Positions 24,615 to 34,145 of a stretch of DNA of 64,000 nucleotides are shown here, one piece after another. Position 1 is the first letter of the stretch, and each line of letters opens with the position of its first letter. Below the pieces are notes generated by a model. The model searched no databases. It worked only from the letters and a program-made list of their open reading frames with translations, and was not told the origin of the DNA. Made by a program: the position numbers and the translations under genes. This stretch comes from Ferrimonas senticii DSM 18821 (lineage in GTDB: Bacteria; Pseudomonadota; Gammaproteobacteria; Enterobacterales; Shewanellaceae), in contig NZ_AUGM01000018.1 in the NCBI RefSeq assembly GCF_000422665.1, forward strand, positions 19,720-83,719. Direction: 5' to 3'.

Positions 24615-26102
24615 TTACTTCACTAGATAGCGCTCGCTTAGATGGCGTTTAAAGTGCTTGGCGTTCAGCGCTTCACCACTGGCATGGCGAACCAGTTCGT
24701 CGGTGGTTAGGGTGCTGCCGTGACGCCAGATTTTCTCCTCTAACCAGCTGAAGATTGGGGTTAGATCGCCGCTGGTGACGACATTGTCGACATCGACCGT
24801 CTGTCGCATCGCCGCCATAAATTGCGCCGCGTACATCGCCCCCAAAGTGTAAGAGGGGAAATAACCAAAGGTGCCATCGGTCCAGTGAATGTCCTGCATA
24901 CAGCCATTTTGATAATTGCCAGCGGTCGATAGCCCAAGGTACTGCTGCATTTTTTGATGCCACAGTTCTGGCACATCACGATGGCTGATCTGGCCGTTGA
25001 TCAGATCTCGTTCGATCTCGAATCGCAAGATCACGTGCGCCGGATAGGTTAGTTCATCGGCATCAACCCGGATAAAGCCTTTCTCCACCTTGGTATACAG
25101 TCGGTGCAGATTGTCGAGCTCAAACAGCTTGCTATCGTGCTGCGGGAACTGCTGCGCCGCCATGTGGGACAGATGGCTGACAAAGGCGCGGCTGCGACCC
25201 AACTGCATCTCGAAAAACAGCGATTGCGATTCATGCAGCCCCATCGAACGTGCCTCACCGGCAGGCAGCCCGGCCAGTAATTTAGGCAGGCCTTGTTCGT
25301 AACGAGCGTGGCCGGTTTCGTGGACAATCCCCATCAACGATTGGGTAAATTCCTGCTCGTTGTAGCGGGTGGTGATCCGCACATCGGTTGGTACGCCGCC
25401 GCAAAACGGATGAGTACTTTCATCCAAGCGGCCGTGATTAAAATCAAATTGCAGCAGTTGCATTACCTGCTGGCCTAGGGCTTTTTGCGCCGTTGCTGGG
25501 AATTGGCCGCTGGCTTCAATAATTGGTTGCTTAGCCTGTTTGTCGATCGCTTGATCGATCATCTCTGGTAGCCAAGTTTTTACGTCACTGAACAGCGCAT
25601 CGAGTTGCGCGGTGGTGACGCCAGGCTCGTAGAGATCCAGCATCGCGTCGTAGCGACTGCAACCGTTTACCTCGGCGCGAATTTGCGCTTCCTCTTGCGA
25701 CAGCTTCACCACCTCGGCCCAGTTTTTTTCAAAGCCAATCCAGTCGTTCTGGCTTCGCTGACTGCGCCACGCGTGTTCGCATTTCGCCCCCGCCAAGGAT
25801 TGGGTTTTAACCAGAGACTCAGGCAGTACCGTCGCTTGCTGCCACTGGCGTTTCATCTCCCGTAGGCTGGCTTGTTGTTGCGCGGATAACGATTGGTTCT
25901 CGGCATCGTTAAACCAATCCGCCAGTTGCGGCTGGTTTTGCAGTTGGTGCAGATGCACCGATAACGTGGCCATTGCTTCGCTGCGCGCGTCGTTGCCGCC
26001 GCTGGGCATCATTGCCGCTTGATCCCAGCCGCAGATCGCGGCTAGGTGGTTGAAGTGCGATAGGGTTTTGGCGTGCTCGGTGAGTTTGTCAAACGCGTTC
26101 AT
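24615..26102 (-). CDS. M32-family metallocarboxypeptidase (Taq type)
   Basis: The 495-residue cytosolic enzyme removes C-terminal residues from peptides, using a metal bound by HExxH; here HETGH with the following ARYEQGLP lies near residue 260. GVPTDVRITTRYNE just before it and the HESQSLFFEMQLGRS motif about 30 residues later, with the third metal ligand Glu, are the standard M32 marks, as is the IRVDADELTYPAHVILRFE stretch. Length matches the family (about 500). ATG 26102 is preferred to a GTG 6 bases upstream. It lies 9 bases downstream of xseA on the same strand, so the two are probably co-transcribed. Confidence 0.92.
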   Translation of the reverse strand: MNAFDKLTEHAKTLSHFNHLAAICGWDQAAMMPSGGNDARSEAMATLSVHLHQLQNQPQLADWFNDAENQSLSAQQQASLREMKRQWQQATVLPESLVKTQSLAGAKCEHAWRSQRSQNDWIGFEKNWAEVVKLSQEEAQIRAEVNGCSRYDAMLDLYEPGVTTAQLDALFSDVKTWLPEMIDQAIDKQAKQPIIEASGQFPATAQKALGQQVMQLLQFDFNHGRLDESTHPFCGGVPTDVRITTRYNEQEFTQSLMGIVHETGHARYEQGLPKLLAGLPAGEARSMGLHESQSLFFEMQLGRSRAFVSHLSHMAAQQFPQHDSKLFELDNLHRLYTKVEKGFIRVDADELTYPAHVILRFEIERDLINGQISHRDVPELWHQKMQQYLGLSTAGNYQNGCMQDIHWTDGTFGYFPSYTLGAMYAAQFMAAMRQTVDVDNVVTSGDLTPIFSWLEEKIWRHGSTLTTDELVRHASGEALNAKHFKRHLSERYLVK

Positions 26103-26111
26103 GGCCACTCC

Positions 26112-27455
26112 TTATTGGTTTTTGTTTGGTTGCGAAATGGCGCTGACGGTAGCGCTGATTTGGCCACGGTGCAGGCGAATGTCGATGCTGTCCCCAACGC
26201 TGGCTTGGCTGGCATCGGTGAGCGCTTGGCCATGACAGTTAGCGATGGCATAACCACGGCTCAGTACCGCCAGTGGCGAGACGCTGTCGATCTTGGCCAC
26301 CAATTGCCCTAGCTGATAGCGCTTATGACTAAACAACCGCTGCTGGGCTGCAAATAAGCGTTGATTGAGGCCCTCTAGCCGCTGCTTGGCAATCCCAAGG
26401 CGTTGTTGAGGATGCTGCCCCTGCAGTCGCTGCTGCAGTTGCTGATGTTGATGGCGCTGGCGCTGCAGCTGCGATTGTATTGCCCGTTGCAGACGCAGAC
26501 TTAACTCATCCAAGCGTTGACTGTGCTGTTGCAGTTGCGCCTTCGGGTGCGCCGCTTGCAAGCGACTGTTCAGCAAAGCCAGTTGATGTTGTTGCTGGCG
26601 CAGTTGGGCGGCAGTTGCCCGCTGTAGTTGTTGCTGCAGAGCTTGTAGCCGCTGACCTAGGTGGCTGCGATCGCGGCTCAACAGTTCGGCCGCCGCCGAT
26701 GGCGTTGGCGCTCGAACGTCAGCTACGTAGTCGGCAATGGTGGTATCCACTTCATGGCCAACGGCACTGACCAGTGGCAAGCGCGAATGGTAGATGGCAC
26801 GGGCGACCGCTTGTTCGTTAAAGCACCACAGATCTTCGAGCGAACCACCACCACGGGTTAGCAGCAAACAATCGACTTCATTACGTTGGTTGGCCAGTTC
26901 GATAGCGTTGCAGATTGCTGCGGTGGCTTCTCGGCCTTGCACCAGCGTCGGGTAGATAATTACCTTTAGCATCGGATCGCGCCGCTTAAGCACACTTAAT
27001 ACATCAGCGATAGCCGCCCCACTGGCCGAGGTGATCACCCCAAGTGTGGTGATCTGTGTTGGCAACGGCTGCTTGGCCGAAGTGGCAAACAACCCTTCGG
27101 CGGCCAGTTGCATCTTCAGCGCTTCATATTGCTGCTGCAACAGGCCATCACCAGCCGGCTGCATCGAATCCACCATCAACTGCATGTCACCGCGCGGCTC
27201 ATACAGAGTGACGTCGGCACGCACCAAGACTTGTTGGCCGTGGGCAGGGCGGAAGGTTAAGCGAGTGGCGCGACCTCGGAACATCGCACAGCGAATTTGG
27301 CTGCGATCGTCTTTTAAGGTGAAGTAGATGTGGCCCGAGGCGGGGGTGGCCAGATTGGAGATCTCGCCAGAGAGCCAGACGCGGCCGATACCGCCCTCAA
27401 GCAGTGATTTGATCTGTCGGCTTAGCCCCGACACGGTCAGAATGGATTGCGACAC
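26112..27455 (-). CDS. xseA: Exodeoxyribonuclease VII large subunit
   Basis: The 447-residue protein is XseA, the large subunit of the single-strand exonuclease ExoVII. An OB-fold (residues 1-100) with WLSGEISNLATPASGH and YFTLKD is followed by the catalytic domain with RGGGSLEDLWCFN near residue 200 and VGHEVDTTIADYVADVRAPTP around 240. A long Gln-rich coiled coil (about 270-390) precedes the C-terminal segment with LSRGYAI. Start is GTG at 27455. It opens a probable two-gene unit with the M32 peptidase and is next to guaB, as in many gammaproteobacteria. The small subunit gene xseB is not here. Confidence 0.94.
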   Translation of the reverse strand: MSQSILTVSGLSRQIKSLLEGGIGRVWLSGEISNLATPASGHIYFTLKDDRSQIRCAMFRGRATRLTFRPAHGQQVLVRADVTLYEPRGDMQLMVDSMQPAGDGLLQQQYEALKMQLAAEGLFATSAKQPLPTQITTLGVITSASGAAIADVLSVLKRRDPMLKVIIYPTLVQGREATAAICNAIELANQRNEVDCLLLTRGGGSLEDLWCFNEQAVARAIYHSRLPLVSAVGHEVDTTIADYVADVRAPTPSAAAELLSRDRSHLGQRLQALQQQLQRATAAQLRQQQHQLALLNSRLQAAHPKAQLQQHSQRLDELSLRLQRAIQSQLQRQRHQHQQLQQRLQGQHPQQRLGIAKQRLEGLNQRLFAAQQRLFSHKRYQLGQLVAKIDSVSPLAVLSRGYAIANCHGQALTDASQASVGDSIDIRLHRGQISATVSAISQPNKNQ

Positions 27456-27514
27456 AACAGTTTCCGTTGTCGAAAAGTGCCGCGATTATACCACCTAAGC
27501 TGTGGCTTTCACGG

Positions 27515-28051
27515 TTATGGGCACACGCACTGATCTTTATCTGGACAACTCAGCTTGACCTGCTGGTTGCGCGGATCGAACTGCAATCGACAGCGGTTAC
27601 CAAGACTTTCCAAGGCAACATATGAGCTTTGGTCGTTTTCGAATTTACAACGGTAGCCTTGCTGTAAGTATGCGGATGGGGTTTGGTTTTTTTCGTAACG
27701 AGTCGGCGAAATCCCGAGTAGGTGGCACACTTCACCGCCATCCAGTAGCGCTTTGTCGGTGGTTAGCGTTACGTGGTAGCCGTCGCCGTTTTCCAGCAGC
27801 ACTTGGTGCGTGGGGGCATTGGGTTTGGTTTGCTCCAGCGGCTGCAACCGACTGGGTAGCTGGGCAGCCGCATTCAGTTGCACTAAACCGCTGCGTAATT
27901 CGCCAGCAAGCCGTTGTAACTGAGCGATCTGGGCATCCCGTTGCAGATCGATGTATTTGCCGGCAGCGATAGTGGCAAGGATTGCCATTAGCAGCAAAAC
28001 CAGAACAATCTCGGTTAGGGTAAAACCGTTGGCACCGCGATTGGCTTGCAT
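27515..28051 (-). CDS. Orphan type IV prepilin-like protein
   Basis: From ATG 28051 the product is 178 residues with leader MQANRGANG and then the prepilin motif G|FTLTE, with Glu at +5 and a long hydrophobic helix (about residues 10-32). PilD-type peptidase should cut after the Gly and methylate Phe. The C-terminal region holds seven Cys, three in the last ten residues (SCPDKDQCVCP). An alternative ATG at 28129 has a better ribosome site (GGAA, 5 bases) and would give a 35-residue leader. No other pilus gene is near; xseA and guaB flank it. It may be a minor pilin or pseudopilin for a type IV pilus, MSHA or type II secretion machine encoded elsewhere. Confidence 0.8.
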   Translation of the reverse strand: MQANRGANGFTLTEIVLVLLLMAILATIAAGKYIDLQRDAQIAQLQRLAGELRSGLVQLNAAAQLPSRLQPLEQTKPNAPTHQVLLENGDGYHVTLTTDKALLDGGEVCHLLGISPTRYEKNQTPSAYLQQGYRCKFENDQSSYVALESLGNRCRLQFDPRNQQVKLSCPDKDQCVCP

Positions 28052-28282
28052 GCGGCATAAAGGCGAACTCTTAACCGATTGGATATGCAATGGATTCTGA
28101 GCCGCAAAATGGGAGTCTGGCATTGTCATAAAAATTCCATTCGGGTAAACAATTGTGGCCAATAAATGCGAGTAATGTCGCTTTTTTTGTTGTCAGATTG
28201 ATTGTTATCGCACAAGCGGATCACTATACTTCGCCAGCAATATTTCAGACCTCTAACCCTCAAATTTGGTGGAATGTTGCCC

Positions 28283-29746
28283 ATGCTACGTATTAAAAAA
28301 GAGGCACTCACGTTTGATGACGTGCTGTTATGCCCAGCCCACTCTACCGTTCTACCGAACACTGCCGTTCTTGGCACTCAACTGACCAAAACCATCAGTC
28401 TTAACATTCCGCTGCTGTCTGCGGCGATGGACACCGTGACCGAAGCGCGTTTGGCAATTGCTATGGCGCAAGAGGGCGGCATCGGCTTTATCCACAAGAA
28501 CATGAGCATTGAGCAACAAGCCAATCAAGTGCGTCTGGTGAAGAAGTACGAAGCCGGTGTGGTACAAGATCCAATCACCGTTACCCCGAATACCACCATG
28601 TTGGAACTGCACCAGCTGACCGAAGAAAACGGCTTTGCCGGTTTCCCAGTGATCGCAGACAACGACGAATTGGTTGGTATCGTGACTGGCCGTGACGTGC
28701 GCTTTAACACCAACCCAGAGCTGACTGTCGCTGAGCTGATGACCCCGAAAGCGCGCCTGGTGACCGTACTGGAAGGTACGCCTTTGACCGACGCCCAAGC
28801 ATTGATGCATCAACACCGCATTGAGAAAGTGCTGGTGGTTAATGACGCGTTCAAGCTGAAAGGGATGATCACCGTTAAAGACTTCCAAAAAGCCGAGCGT
28901 AAGCCAAACGCCTGTAAAGACGAGCTAGGCCGTCTGCGCGTCGGTGCTGCGGTAGGTGCGGGCCCAGGTAACGAAGATCGCGTGCGCGCGCTGGTTGAAG
29001 CCGGTGTTGACGTGATCCTGCTGGACTCCTCCCACGGTCACTCCGAAGGCGTACTGCAGCGCATCCGTGAAACCCGTGCGGCGTTCCCGAACATTCAGAT
29101 CATCGGTGGCAACGTAGCGACCGCCGAAGGCGCCAAAGCGCTGATCGACGCCGGCGTCGATGCGGTGAAAGTAGGCATTGGCCCCGGTTCCATCTGTACC
29201 ACCCGTATCGTTACCGGTGTTGGTGTACCGCAGATCACTGCCGTTTCTGATGCCGCCGAAGTGTGTAACCAGTACGGCATTCCAGTGATTGCCGATGGTG
29301 GTATCCGTTTCTCTGGCGACATCGCCAAAGCGATTGCCGCTGGCGCGTCCTGCATCATGGCTGGCGGTCTGTTCGCCGGTACCGAAGAAGCCCCGGGTGA
29401 AATCGAACTGTACCAAGGTCGTGCGTTTAAATCGTACCGCGGCATGGGCTCGCTGGGTGCAATGAGCAAAGGCTCTTCCGATCGCTACTTCCAGTCTGAC
29501 AACGCCGCCGACAAGATGGTGCCAGAAGGCATCGAAGGCCGCATTCCTTACAAAGGCAAGCTGAAAGAGATCATCCATCAGCAGATGGGCGGTTTGCGTT
29601 CTTGCATGGGTTTGACCGGCAGCGCCACCATCGAAGATCTGCGCACTAAAGCGGAATTCGTGCGGATCTCTGGTGCCGGTATCAAAGAGTCGCACGTACA
29701 CGATGTGACTATTACCAAAGAAGCACCGAACTATCGCATGGGTTAA
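28283..29746 (+). CDS. guaB: Inosine-5'-monophosphate dehydrogenase
   Basis: The 487-residue enzyme oxidises IMP to XMP with NAD+, the first committed step of GMP synthesis. It starts [19 protein letters not shown] as in E. coli. Two CBS domains sit between about residues 93 and 205 in the TIM barrel. The catalytic loop [11 protein letters not shown] carries the active Cys near residue 303, and the flap with [10 protein letters not shown] lies near 410. ATG 28283 follows GGTGGA; longer in-frame starts are not needed. guaA follows after 110 bases, with a hairpin between, forming the usual guaBA unit. Confidence 0.96.
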   Translation: MLRIKKEALTFDDVLLCPAHSTVLPNTAVLGTQLTKTISLNIPLLSAAMDTVTEARLAIAMAQEGGIGFIHKNMSIEQQANQVRLVKKYEAGVVQDPITVTPNTTMLELHQLTEENGFAGFPVIADNDELVGIVTGRDVRFNTNPELTVAELMTPKARLVTVLEGTPLTDAQALMHQHRIEKVLVVNDAFKLKGMITVKDFQKAERKPNACKDELGRLRVGAAVGAGPGNEDRVRALVEAGVDVILLDSSHGHSEGVLQRIRETRAAFPNIQIIGGNVATAEGAKALIDAGVDAVKVGIGPGSICTTRIVTGVGVPQITAVSDAAEVCNQYGIPVIADGGIRFSGDIAKAIAAGASCIMAGGLFAGTEEAPGEIELYQGRAFKSYRGMGSLGAMSKGSSDRYFQSDNAADKMVPEGIEGRIPYKGKLKEIIHQQMGGLRSCMGLTGSATIEDLRTKAEFVRISGAGIKESHVHDVTITKEAPNYRMG

Positions 29747-29806
29747 TTAGCCAAACTCGGTGGCAGACTGTAGAATGCCGCCGGCTTTGACCCTAACAAT
29801 TTTCAA

Positions 29807-29834
29807 GGGGCAGCAAGCGCTGCCCCCTGTTTTA
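29807..29834 (+). terminator. Hairpin between guaB and guaA, possible partial terminator
   Basis: GGGGCAGC and GCTGCCCC form an 8-bp stem with loop AAGC, then CTGTTTT. The weak T-tract suggests partial termination or a processing site inside the guaBA message. Confidence 0.5.
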
Positions 29835-29856
29835 CCTATAAAAAGAGATACACGCC

Positions 29857-31431
29857 ATGAGCAATATCCATGACCACCGCATCTTGATCCTCGATTTCGG
29901 TTCGCAGTACACCCAACTGGTGGCGCGTCGTATTCGTGAGATCGGCGTTTACTGTGAATTGTGGGGCTGGGATGTTACTGAAGATCAGATCCGCGACTTC
30001 AACCCTACTGGTATCGTGCTGTCTGGTGGTCCAGAGTCGGTAACCGAGGAAAACTCACCTCGTGCACCAGAGTACGTGTTCAACGCTGGCGTGCCAGTGC
30101 TGGGTGTGTGCTACGGCATGCAGACCATGGCTGAGCAGCTGGGCGGTAAAGTATCGACCTCTGAACAGCGTGAGTTTGGTTACGCGTCAGTAAAAGTGGT
30201 GGAAGCCACTGAACTGTTCGCCAACATCGAAGACGCCGTAAGTGCAGAAGGTACTGCATTGCTGGACGTATGGATGAGCCACGGTGACAAGGTAACCACC
30301 ATTCCAGCGGGTTTCGTTAAAGTAGCGGAAACCGACACCTGCCCATTCGCGGCGATGGCTGACGTATCCCGTCGTTTCTACGGCGTACAGTTCCACCCAG
30401 AAGTAACTCACACCAAGCAAGGCAAGCGCATGTTGGAGCACTTCGTGCTGAACATCTGTGGTTGCGAAGCGAAGTGGACCTCCGAAGCGATCATCGAAGA
30501 TGCGGTTGCTCGCATCAAAGAGAAAGTAGGCTCCGACAAAGTGATTCTGGGCCTGTCTGGTGGCGTAGATTCTTCTGTAGTAGCGATGCTGCTGCACCGC
30601 GCTATCGGCGAGCAACTGACCTGTGTATTCGTGGATAACGGCCTGCTGCGTCTGGACGAAGGCGATCAGGTGATGGAGATGTTTGGCGATCACTTCGGTC
30701 TGAACATCGTCCGCGTTGACGCTGAGCAGCGCTTCCTGTCGGCACTGGAAGGCATTGACGATCCAGAAGCCAAGCGTAAAGCGATCGGCCACACCTTTAT
30801 CGAAGTGTTCGATGAGCAAGCTAGCATGATCAAAGACGTGAAGTGGCTGGCGCAGGGCACCATCTACCCAGACGTGATTGAATCCGCCGGCGCTGCTACC
30901 GGTAAGGCGCACGTGATTAAGTCGCACCACAACGTGGGTGGTCTGCCAGAAGATATGGAACTGGGTCTGGTTGAGCCGCTGACCGAGCTGTTCAAAGACG
31001 AAGTTCGTAAGATCGGTCTGGAACTGGGGCTGCCATACAACATGCTGTACCGTCACCCATTCCCAGGTCCAGGTCTGGGCGTGCGTGTTCTGGGCGAAGT
31101 GAAGAAAGAGTACTGTGATCTGCTGCGTCGTGCCGATGCAATCTTCATCGAAGAGCTGCACAAAGCCGATCTGTACAACAAAGTGTCTCAGGCGTTCACC
31201 GTGTTCCTGCCAGTGAAATCTGTAGGCGTTATGGGCGATGGCCGTAAGTACGACTGGGTTGTGTCCCTGCGTGCGGTAGAGACCATCGACTTTATGACTG
31301 CTCACTGGGCCCACCTGCCATATGACTTCTTGGGTCGCGTATCCAACCGCATCATCAACGAAGTGAACGGCATCTCCCGCGTGGTTTACGATATCTCTGG
31401 TAAGCCACCAGCGACCATCGAGTGGGAATAA
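29857..31431 (+). CDS. guaA: GMP synthase (glutamine-hydrolysing)
   Basis: The 524-residue enzyme converts XMP to GMP with glutamine and ATP. The N-terminal class I amidotransferase domain has Cys in GVCYGMQT near residue 87 and His/Glu in FHPEVTHT near 182. The ATP pyrophosphatase P-loop LSGGVDSSV lies near residue 233 and the dimerisation domain ends PPATIEWE as in the family. AAGAGA precedes the ATG. It is the second gene of guaBA and is closed by a strong terminator. Confidence 0.97.
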   Translation: MSNIHDHRILILDFGSQYTQLVARRIREIGVYCELWGWDVTEDQIRDFNPTGIVLSGGPESVTEENSPRAPEYVFNAGVPVLGVCYGMQTMAEQLGGKVSTSEQREFGYASVKVVEATELFANIEDAVSAEGTALLDVWMSHGDKVTTIPAGFVKVAETDTCPFAAMADVSRRFYGVQFHPEVTHTKQGKRMLEHFVLNICGCEAKWTSEAIIEDAVARIKEKVGSDKVILGLSGGVDSSVVAMLLHRAIGEQLTCVFVDNGLLRLDEGDQVMEMFGDHFGLNIVRVDAEQRFLSALEGIDDPEAKRKAIGHTFIEVFDEQASMIKDVKWLAQGTIYPDVIESAGAATGKAHVIKSHHNVGGLPEDMELGLVEPLTELFKDEVRKIGLELGLPYNMLYRHPFPGPGLGVRVLGEVKKEYCDLLRRADAIFIEELHKADLYNKVSQAFTVFLPVKSVGVMGDGRKYDWVVSLRAVETIDFMTAHWAHLPYDFLGRVSNRIINEVNGISRVVYDISGKPPATIEWE

Positions 31432-31484
31432 TTTCCGTTTGCTAACACGTTCTCTCTCCTGAGAGTTCGTTGAGCTGCAATAAC

Positions 31485-31515
31485 AAAGCCGAGGTCGTAA
31501 TGACCTCGGCTTTTT
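31485..31515. terminator. Terminator after guaA, usable on both strands
   Basis: AAAGCCGAGGTC and GACCTCGGCTTT flank loop GTAAT, followed by TT. The inverse strand gives a comparable structure for the sodium symporter gene that ends at 31602. Confidence 0.9.
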
Positions 31516-31553
31516 GCTGGATAAGTGGCAGTCAACAGACTGTTGATGGCTTC

Positions 31554-31588
31554 TAACAACTAACAACTAATAACCAACAACTAATAGC
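31554..31588. repeat. Imperfect heptamer array
   Basis: Five adjacent 7-base units read TAACAAC, TAACAAC, TAATAAC, CAACAAC, TAATAGC. They lie between the guaA terminator and the stop codon of the sodium symporter gene and code for nothing. Confidence 0.6.
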
Positions 31589-31601
31589 TGCCAACTGGCT
31601 G

Positions 31602-33038
31602 TTACAGTTTTTTCGACAGCAGTGCCAGCAGTGCGATGATACTGATCCCCAAGATCATGATCGGCCCTTTGCCGCTGTCAAAGCCGCTGAGGATCCCGCC
31701 GATGGCGACAATTGCCACTGCTACTGGGATCACGTACTTCACCAAGCCATACCAAAGGTTAAACAGTGGGAATGAAATCTCACCGTCGTTGGTTATCTCC
31801 TGTTTCAGCTCTTGCTTGGATAGTTTCCAGCCAGCAAAGATACAGATAAACATCCCGCCGATGGCCAAGAAGATCTTATCGGTCAGCAGATCAAAGATGT
31901 CGAACAAGCCGGTATCGAACAAGGTTGGACCAACGCCACCAAGTGACAGTGAGGCCATGATGCACAGCAGCACCATGACGCTGCCGGCGGCGATTACCGC
32001 TTTGGGGCGACTCAGTTGCTTTTCATCAATCAGATAGGCGACCACTACTTCCAGCAGTGACACCGATGAGGTCAATGCGGCGACCGTCAGGCCGATAAAG
32101 AAGATCAACGCGAAAATCATCCCGCCGGTCATCTCGGCAAACAGCTGTGGCACGACGACAAACACCAGTCCTGGGCCCGCGGCCGGTTCCATGCTAAAGG
32201 CAAACATCGCAGGGAACATCGCGATCCCCGCCAGCAGCGCCACGGCGGTATCCATGCCGGTGACGATGGCGGTGTTCTGCACCAGATTCTCTTTTTTCTT
32301 CAAATAGCTGCCATAGGTGATCATGCAGCCCATACCGAGGCTGAGCGAGAAGAACGCTTGCCCCAGTGCCGCCAGTACCACTTCACCGTTGACCTTGGAG
32401 AAATCCGGCGAAAACAGAAACTCTAATCCCTTGCCGGAACCGGGTAGGGTTAAGCCTTTGACGGCAATGATGATCAAGATGAAAAACAGCATTGGCATCA
32501 GCACCTTACCGGCTTTTTCAATGCCACCAGAGATCCCTTTGGCGACCACCAACAGGTTGACCAACAGGTAAGCTGCCATCCAATACAGTGGCTCTAGCGG
32601 ATTGGTAATAAAGCCATCAAAGGTTGCACCAATGGCGCTTGGCTCATTCAACAGGCCGCCGCCAACTTTGAAGATGTACGCCAATGCCCAGCCGCCTACG
32701 ACCGGATAAAAGCCCATGATCAACAGACCACTGAGCACCCCAATAACACCGGTGAAACTCCAGCGTTTATCCACCGACTTAAAGGCACCCACCGCAGCAC
32801 GACCGGTTTTACGGCCTAAGCTGAATTCGGTCAGCATCACGCTAAAGCCGATAAAGATAACGAAAAACAGATAGATAAGAACGAAAGCGCCACCGCCACT
32901 TTCGCCGGCGGTGTAGGGAAATTTCCAGATGTTGCCGAGGCCAACAGCGGAGCCCGCCGCCGCCATAATAAAGCCAACCCGCGAGCCCCAGTTCTCGCGC
33001 GATGGTGTGCCATCGTGACTAGATGAGTGATGTGCCAT
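31602..33038 (-). CDS. Neurotransmitter:sodium symporter (NSS) family transporter
   Basis: The 478-residue inner-membrane protein is an NSS/SNF transporter of the LeuT type with about 11-12 hydrophobic segments. WGSRVGFIMAAAGSAVGLGN near residues 17-36 is the TM1 signature that holds Na+ and substrate, followed by WKFPY. A soluble N-terminus rich in His/Ser precedes it. Members import amino acids with Na+; the substrate cannot be read here, and an aromatic amino acid is one option. It is a single gene divergent from the MBL protein, with a 22-base dyad 55-76 bases upstream of its start that looks like an operator. Confidence 0.9.
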   Translation of the reverse strand: MAHHSSSHDGTPSRENWGSRVGFIMAAAGSAVGLGNIWKFPYTAGESGGGAFVLIYLFFVIFIGFSVMLTEFSLGRKTGRAAVGAFKSVDKRWSFTGVIGVLSGLLIMGFYPVVGGWALAYIFKVGGGLLNEPSAIGATFDGFITNPLEPLYWMAAYLLVNLLVVAKGISGGIEKAGKVLMPMLFFILIIIAVKGLTLPGSGKGLEFLFSPDFSKVNGEVVLAALGQAFFSLSLGMGCMITYGSYLKKKENLVQNTAIVTGMDTAVALLAGIAMFPAMFAFSMEPAAGPGLVFVVVPQLFAEMTGGMIFALIFFIGLTVAALTSSVSLLEVVVAYLIDEKQLSRPKAVIAAGSVMVLLCIMASLSLGGVGPTLFDTGLFDIFDLLTDKIFLAIGGMFICIFAGWKLSKQELKQEITNDGEISFPLFNLWYGLVKYVIPVAVAIVAIGGILSGFDSGKGPIMILGISIIALLALLSKKL

Positions 33039-33092
33039 GCCGATTTCCTCGTGCTTATTGTTGTATGGTCATATCCTATCGTGGCCGTACAT

Positions 33093-33114
33093 AAGTTTAC
33101 CTGCGCGTAAACTT
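33093..33114. promoter_or_regulatory. Operator-like dyad upstream of the NSS transporter gene
   Basis: AAGTTTAC and GTAAACTT are perfect inverted arms around CTGCGC. Position and symmetry suggest a dimeric repressor site. It is not a TyrR box, whose arms are TGTAAA and TTTACA, and I cannot name the regulator. Confidence 0.45.
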
Positions 33115-33208
33115 TGAACGATTGTGATTGAGCCTATCATCTTTTGCGCCGCTGTACTGTTTAGTTATTACTGACTGGATGCCGGAAAAATTTGGCGACT
33201 TGTATGGC

Positions 33209-33292
33209 TTAACTGGCTATTACTTAGTAAAGCCAACTTTCACCGCCGAAGAATTCGGCGTTATCTGTCAAGTAAGCTGGCTAACCAGTTAA
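33209..33292. other. Nested inverted repeats before the MBL/ACT gene pair
   Basis: TTAACTGG (33209-33216) pairs with CCAGTTAA (33285-33292). Inside, CGCCGAA and TTCGGCG (33244-33260) form a stem with a 3-base loop. No T-run follows on the plus strand. It could be a structured 5' leader of the following gene or an inserted repeat; I do not recognise it. Confidence 0.45.
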
Positions 33293-33337
33293 AATAAAAA
33301 GCAAAAAATTTTTAGTCTGTTTGTGTTGGAGAAACTC

Positions 33338-34132
33338 ATGAAGATTCATCACCTTCGCAGTGCGACCTTCATTATTGAAGCGGGCGAGCATTGGATCTTG
33401 GTTGATCCGATGCTGGGCGCCAAAGGGTCGCAGCCACCATTTTCGATGCTGCGCTTTAAAGCTGAGCGAAACCCCACTGTCGACTTGCCAGAAAACGCCG
33501 ATGCGTTGCTGGCTAAAGTGACCCACTGCCTGCTGACCCACAGCCAAACCTTTGGTATCAAAGCGCTGCAACATGGTGACCATTTGGATGCCGCCGGCGA
33601 ACAGTGGTTGGTGGCGTCAGACATTCCGGTGATCACCCCAGCCAAAGATCGTGCCTATCTGGAAAAATATCGCATCAACGTCAGCTTAGGGCTAGCGCCG
33701 TGGCAAGCGACCGAGTTCCTCGGTGGGACTATCATTGCCGTGCCGGCGCAGCATGGCCATGGCTGGATCCATAAGGTGATGGCTAATGGCTGTGGCTTTG
33801 TGCTGAGCCTGCCGAATGAGCCGTCACTCTACATTAGCGGCGATACGGTATTAACCAGTGAGGTACGTCGGGCCCTGTTAGAGCTTAAACCGGACATTAC
33901 TGTGGTTGCTGCAGGGCAAGCGCAGATGGATGTCGGCCAACCGCTGTTGATGCCTACCGCTGAGGTTTTAGAATTTATTGAATTGTCGCCGGGTAAAGTG
34001 ATCGCTAACCATATGGAAGCATTGAATCATTGCCCAGTGCGCCGTGATGATTTGCGCCAAGCGCTGACGGTCAAGGGCTTAAGCGATAAAGTGCTGATCC
34101 CCGCTGATGGTGAAACGTTGGTTTTTGATTAA
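33338..34132 (+). CDS. MBL-fold protein of the UlaG-like group with unusual metal motif
   Basis: The 264-residue cytosolic protein has the UlaG-like beta-lactamase fold: MKIHHLRSATFIIE opening strand, LVDPMLG, YISGDTV with its Asp, and ANHMEALNHC with a late His. The usual HxHxDH metal motif is altered: after THSQ about eight residues intervene before HGDHLD, so the first pair (His-x-Gln) and the second (His-x-Asp-His) are separated. Metal binding may still be possible through GDH and later His. ATG 33338 follows GGAG by 7 bases. The ACT-domain gene starts 13 bases after its stop, so the two form an operon. Substrate unknown. Confidence 0.83.
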   Translation: MKIHHLRSATFIIEAGEHWILVDPMLGAKGSQPPFSMLRFKAERNPTVDLPENADALLAKVTHCLLTHSQTFGIKALQHGDHLDAAGEQWLVASDIPVITPAKDRAYLEKYRINVSLGLAPWQATEFLGGTIIAVPAQHGHGWIHKVMANGCGFVLSLPNEPSLYISGDTVLTSEVRRALLELKPDITVVAAGQAQMDVGQPLLMPTAEVLEFIELSPGKVIANHMEALNHCPVRRDDLRQALTVKGLSDKVLIPADGETLVFD

Positions 34133-34145
34133 CAAAGGATTCGAG

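Noticed and set aside
28925..29701. Minus-strand open frame of 258 codons inside guaB
   Set aside because: A shadow of guaB; the composition is an artefact of GC codon bias.
30187..31566. Long open frame on the minus strand through guaA (459 codons)
   Set aside because: It mirrors the codon pattern of guaA, has no ribosome site and no family features; the plus-strand gene is certain.
33093..33114. Dyad considered as a TyrR box
   Set aside because: TyrR boxes have TGTAAA...TTTACA arms; here the arms are in the opposite sense.
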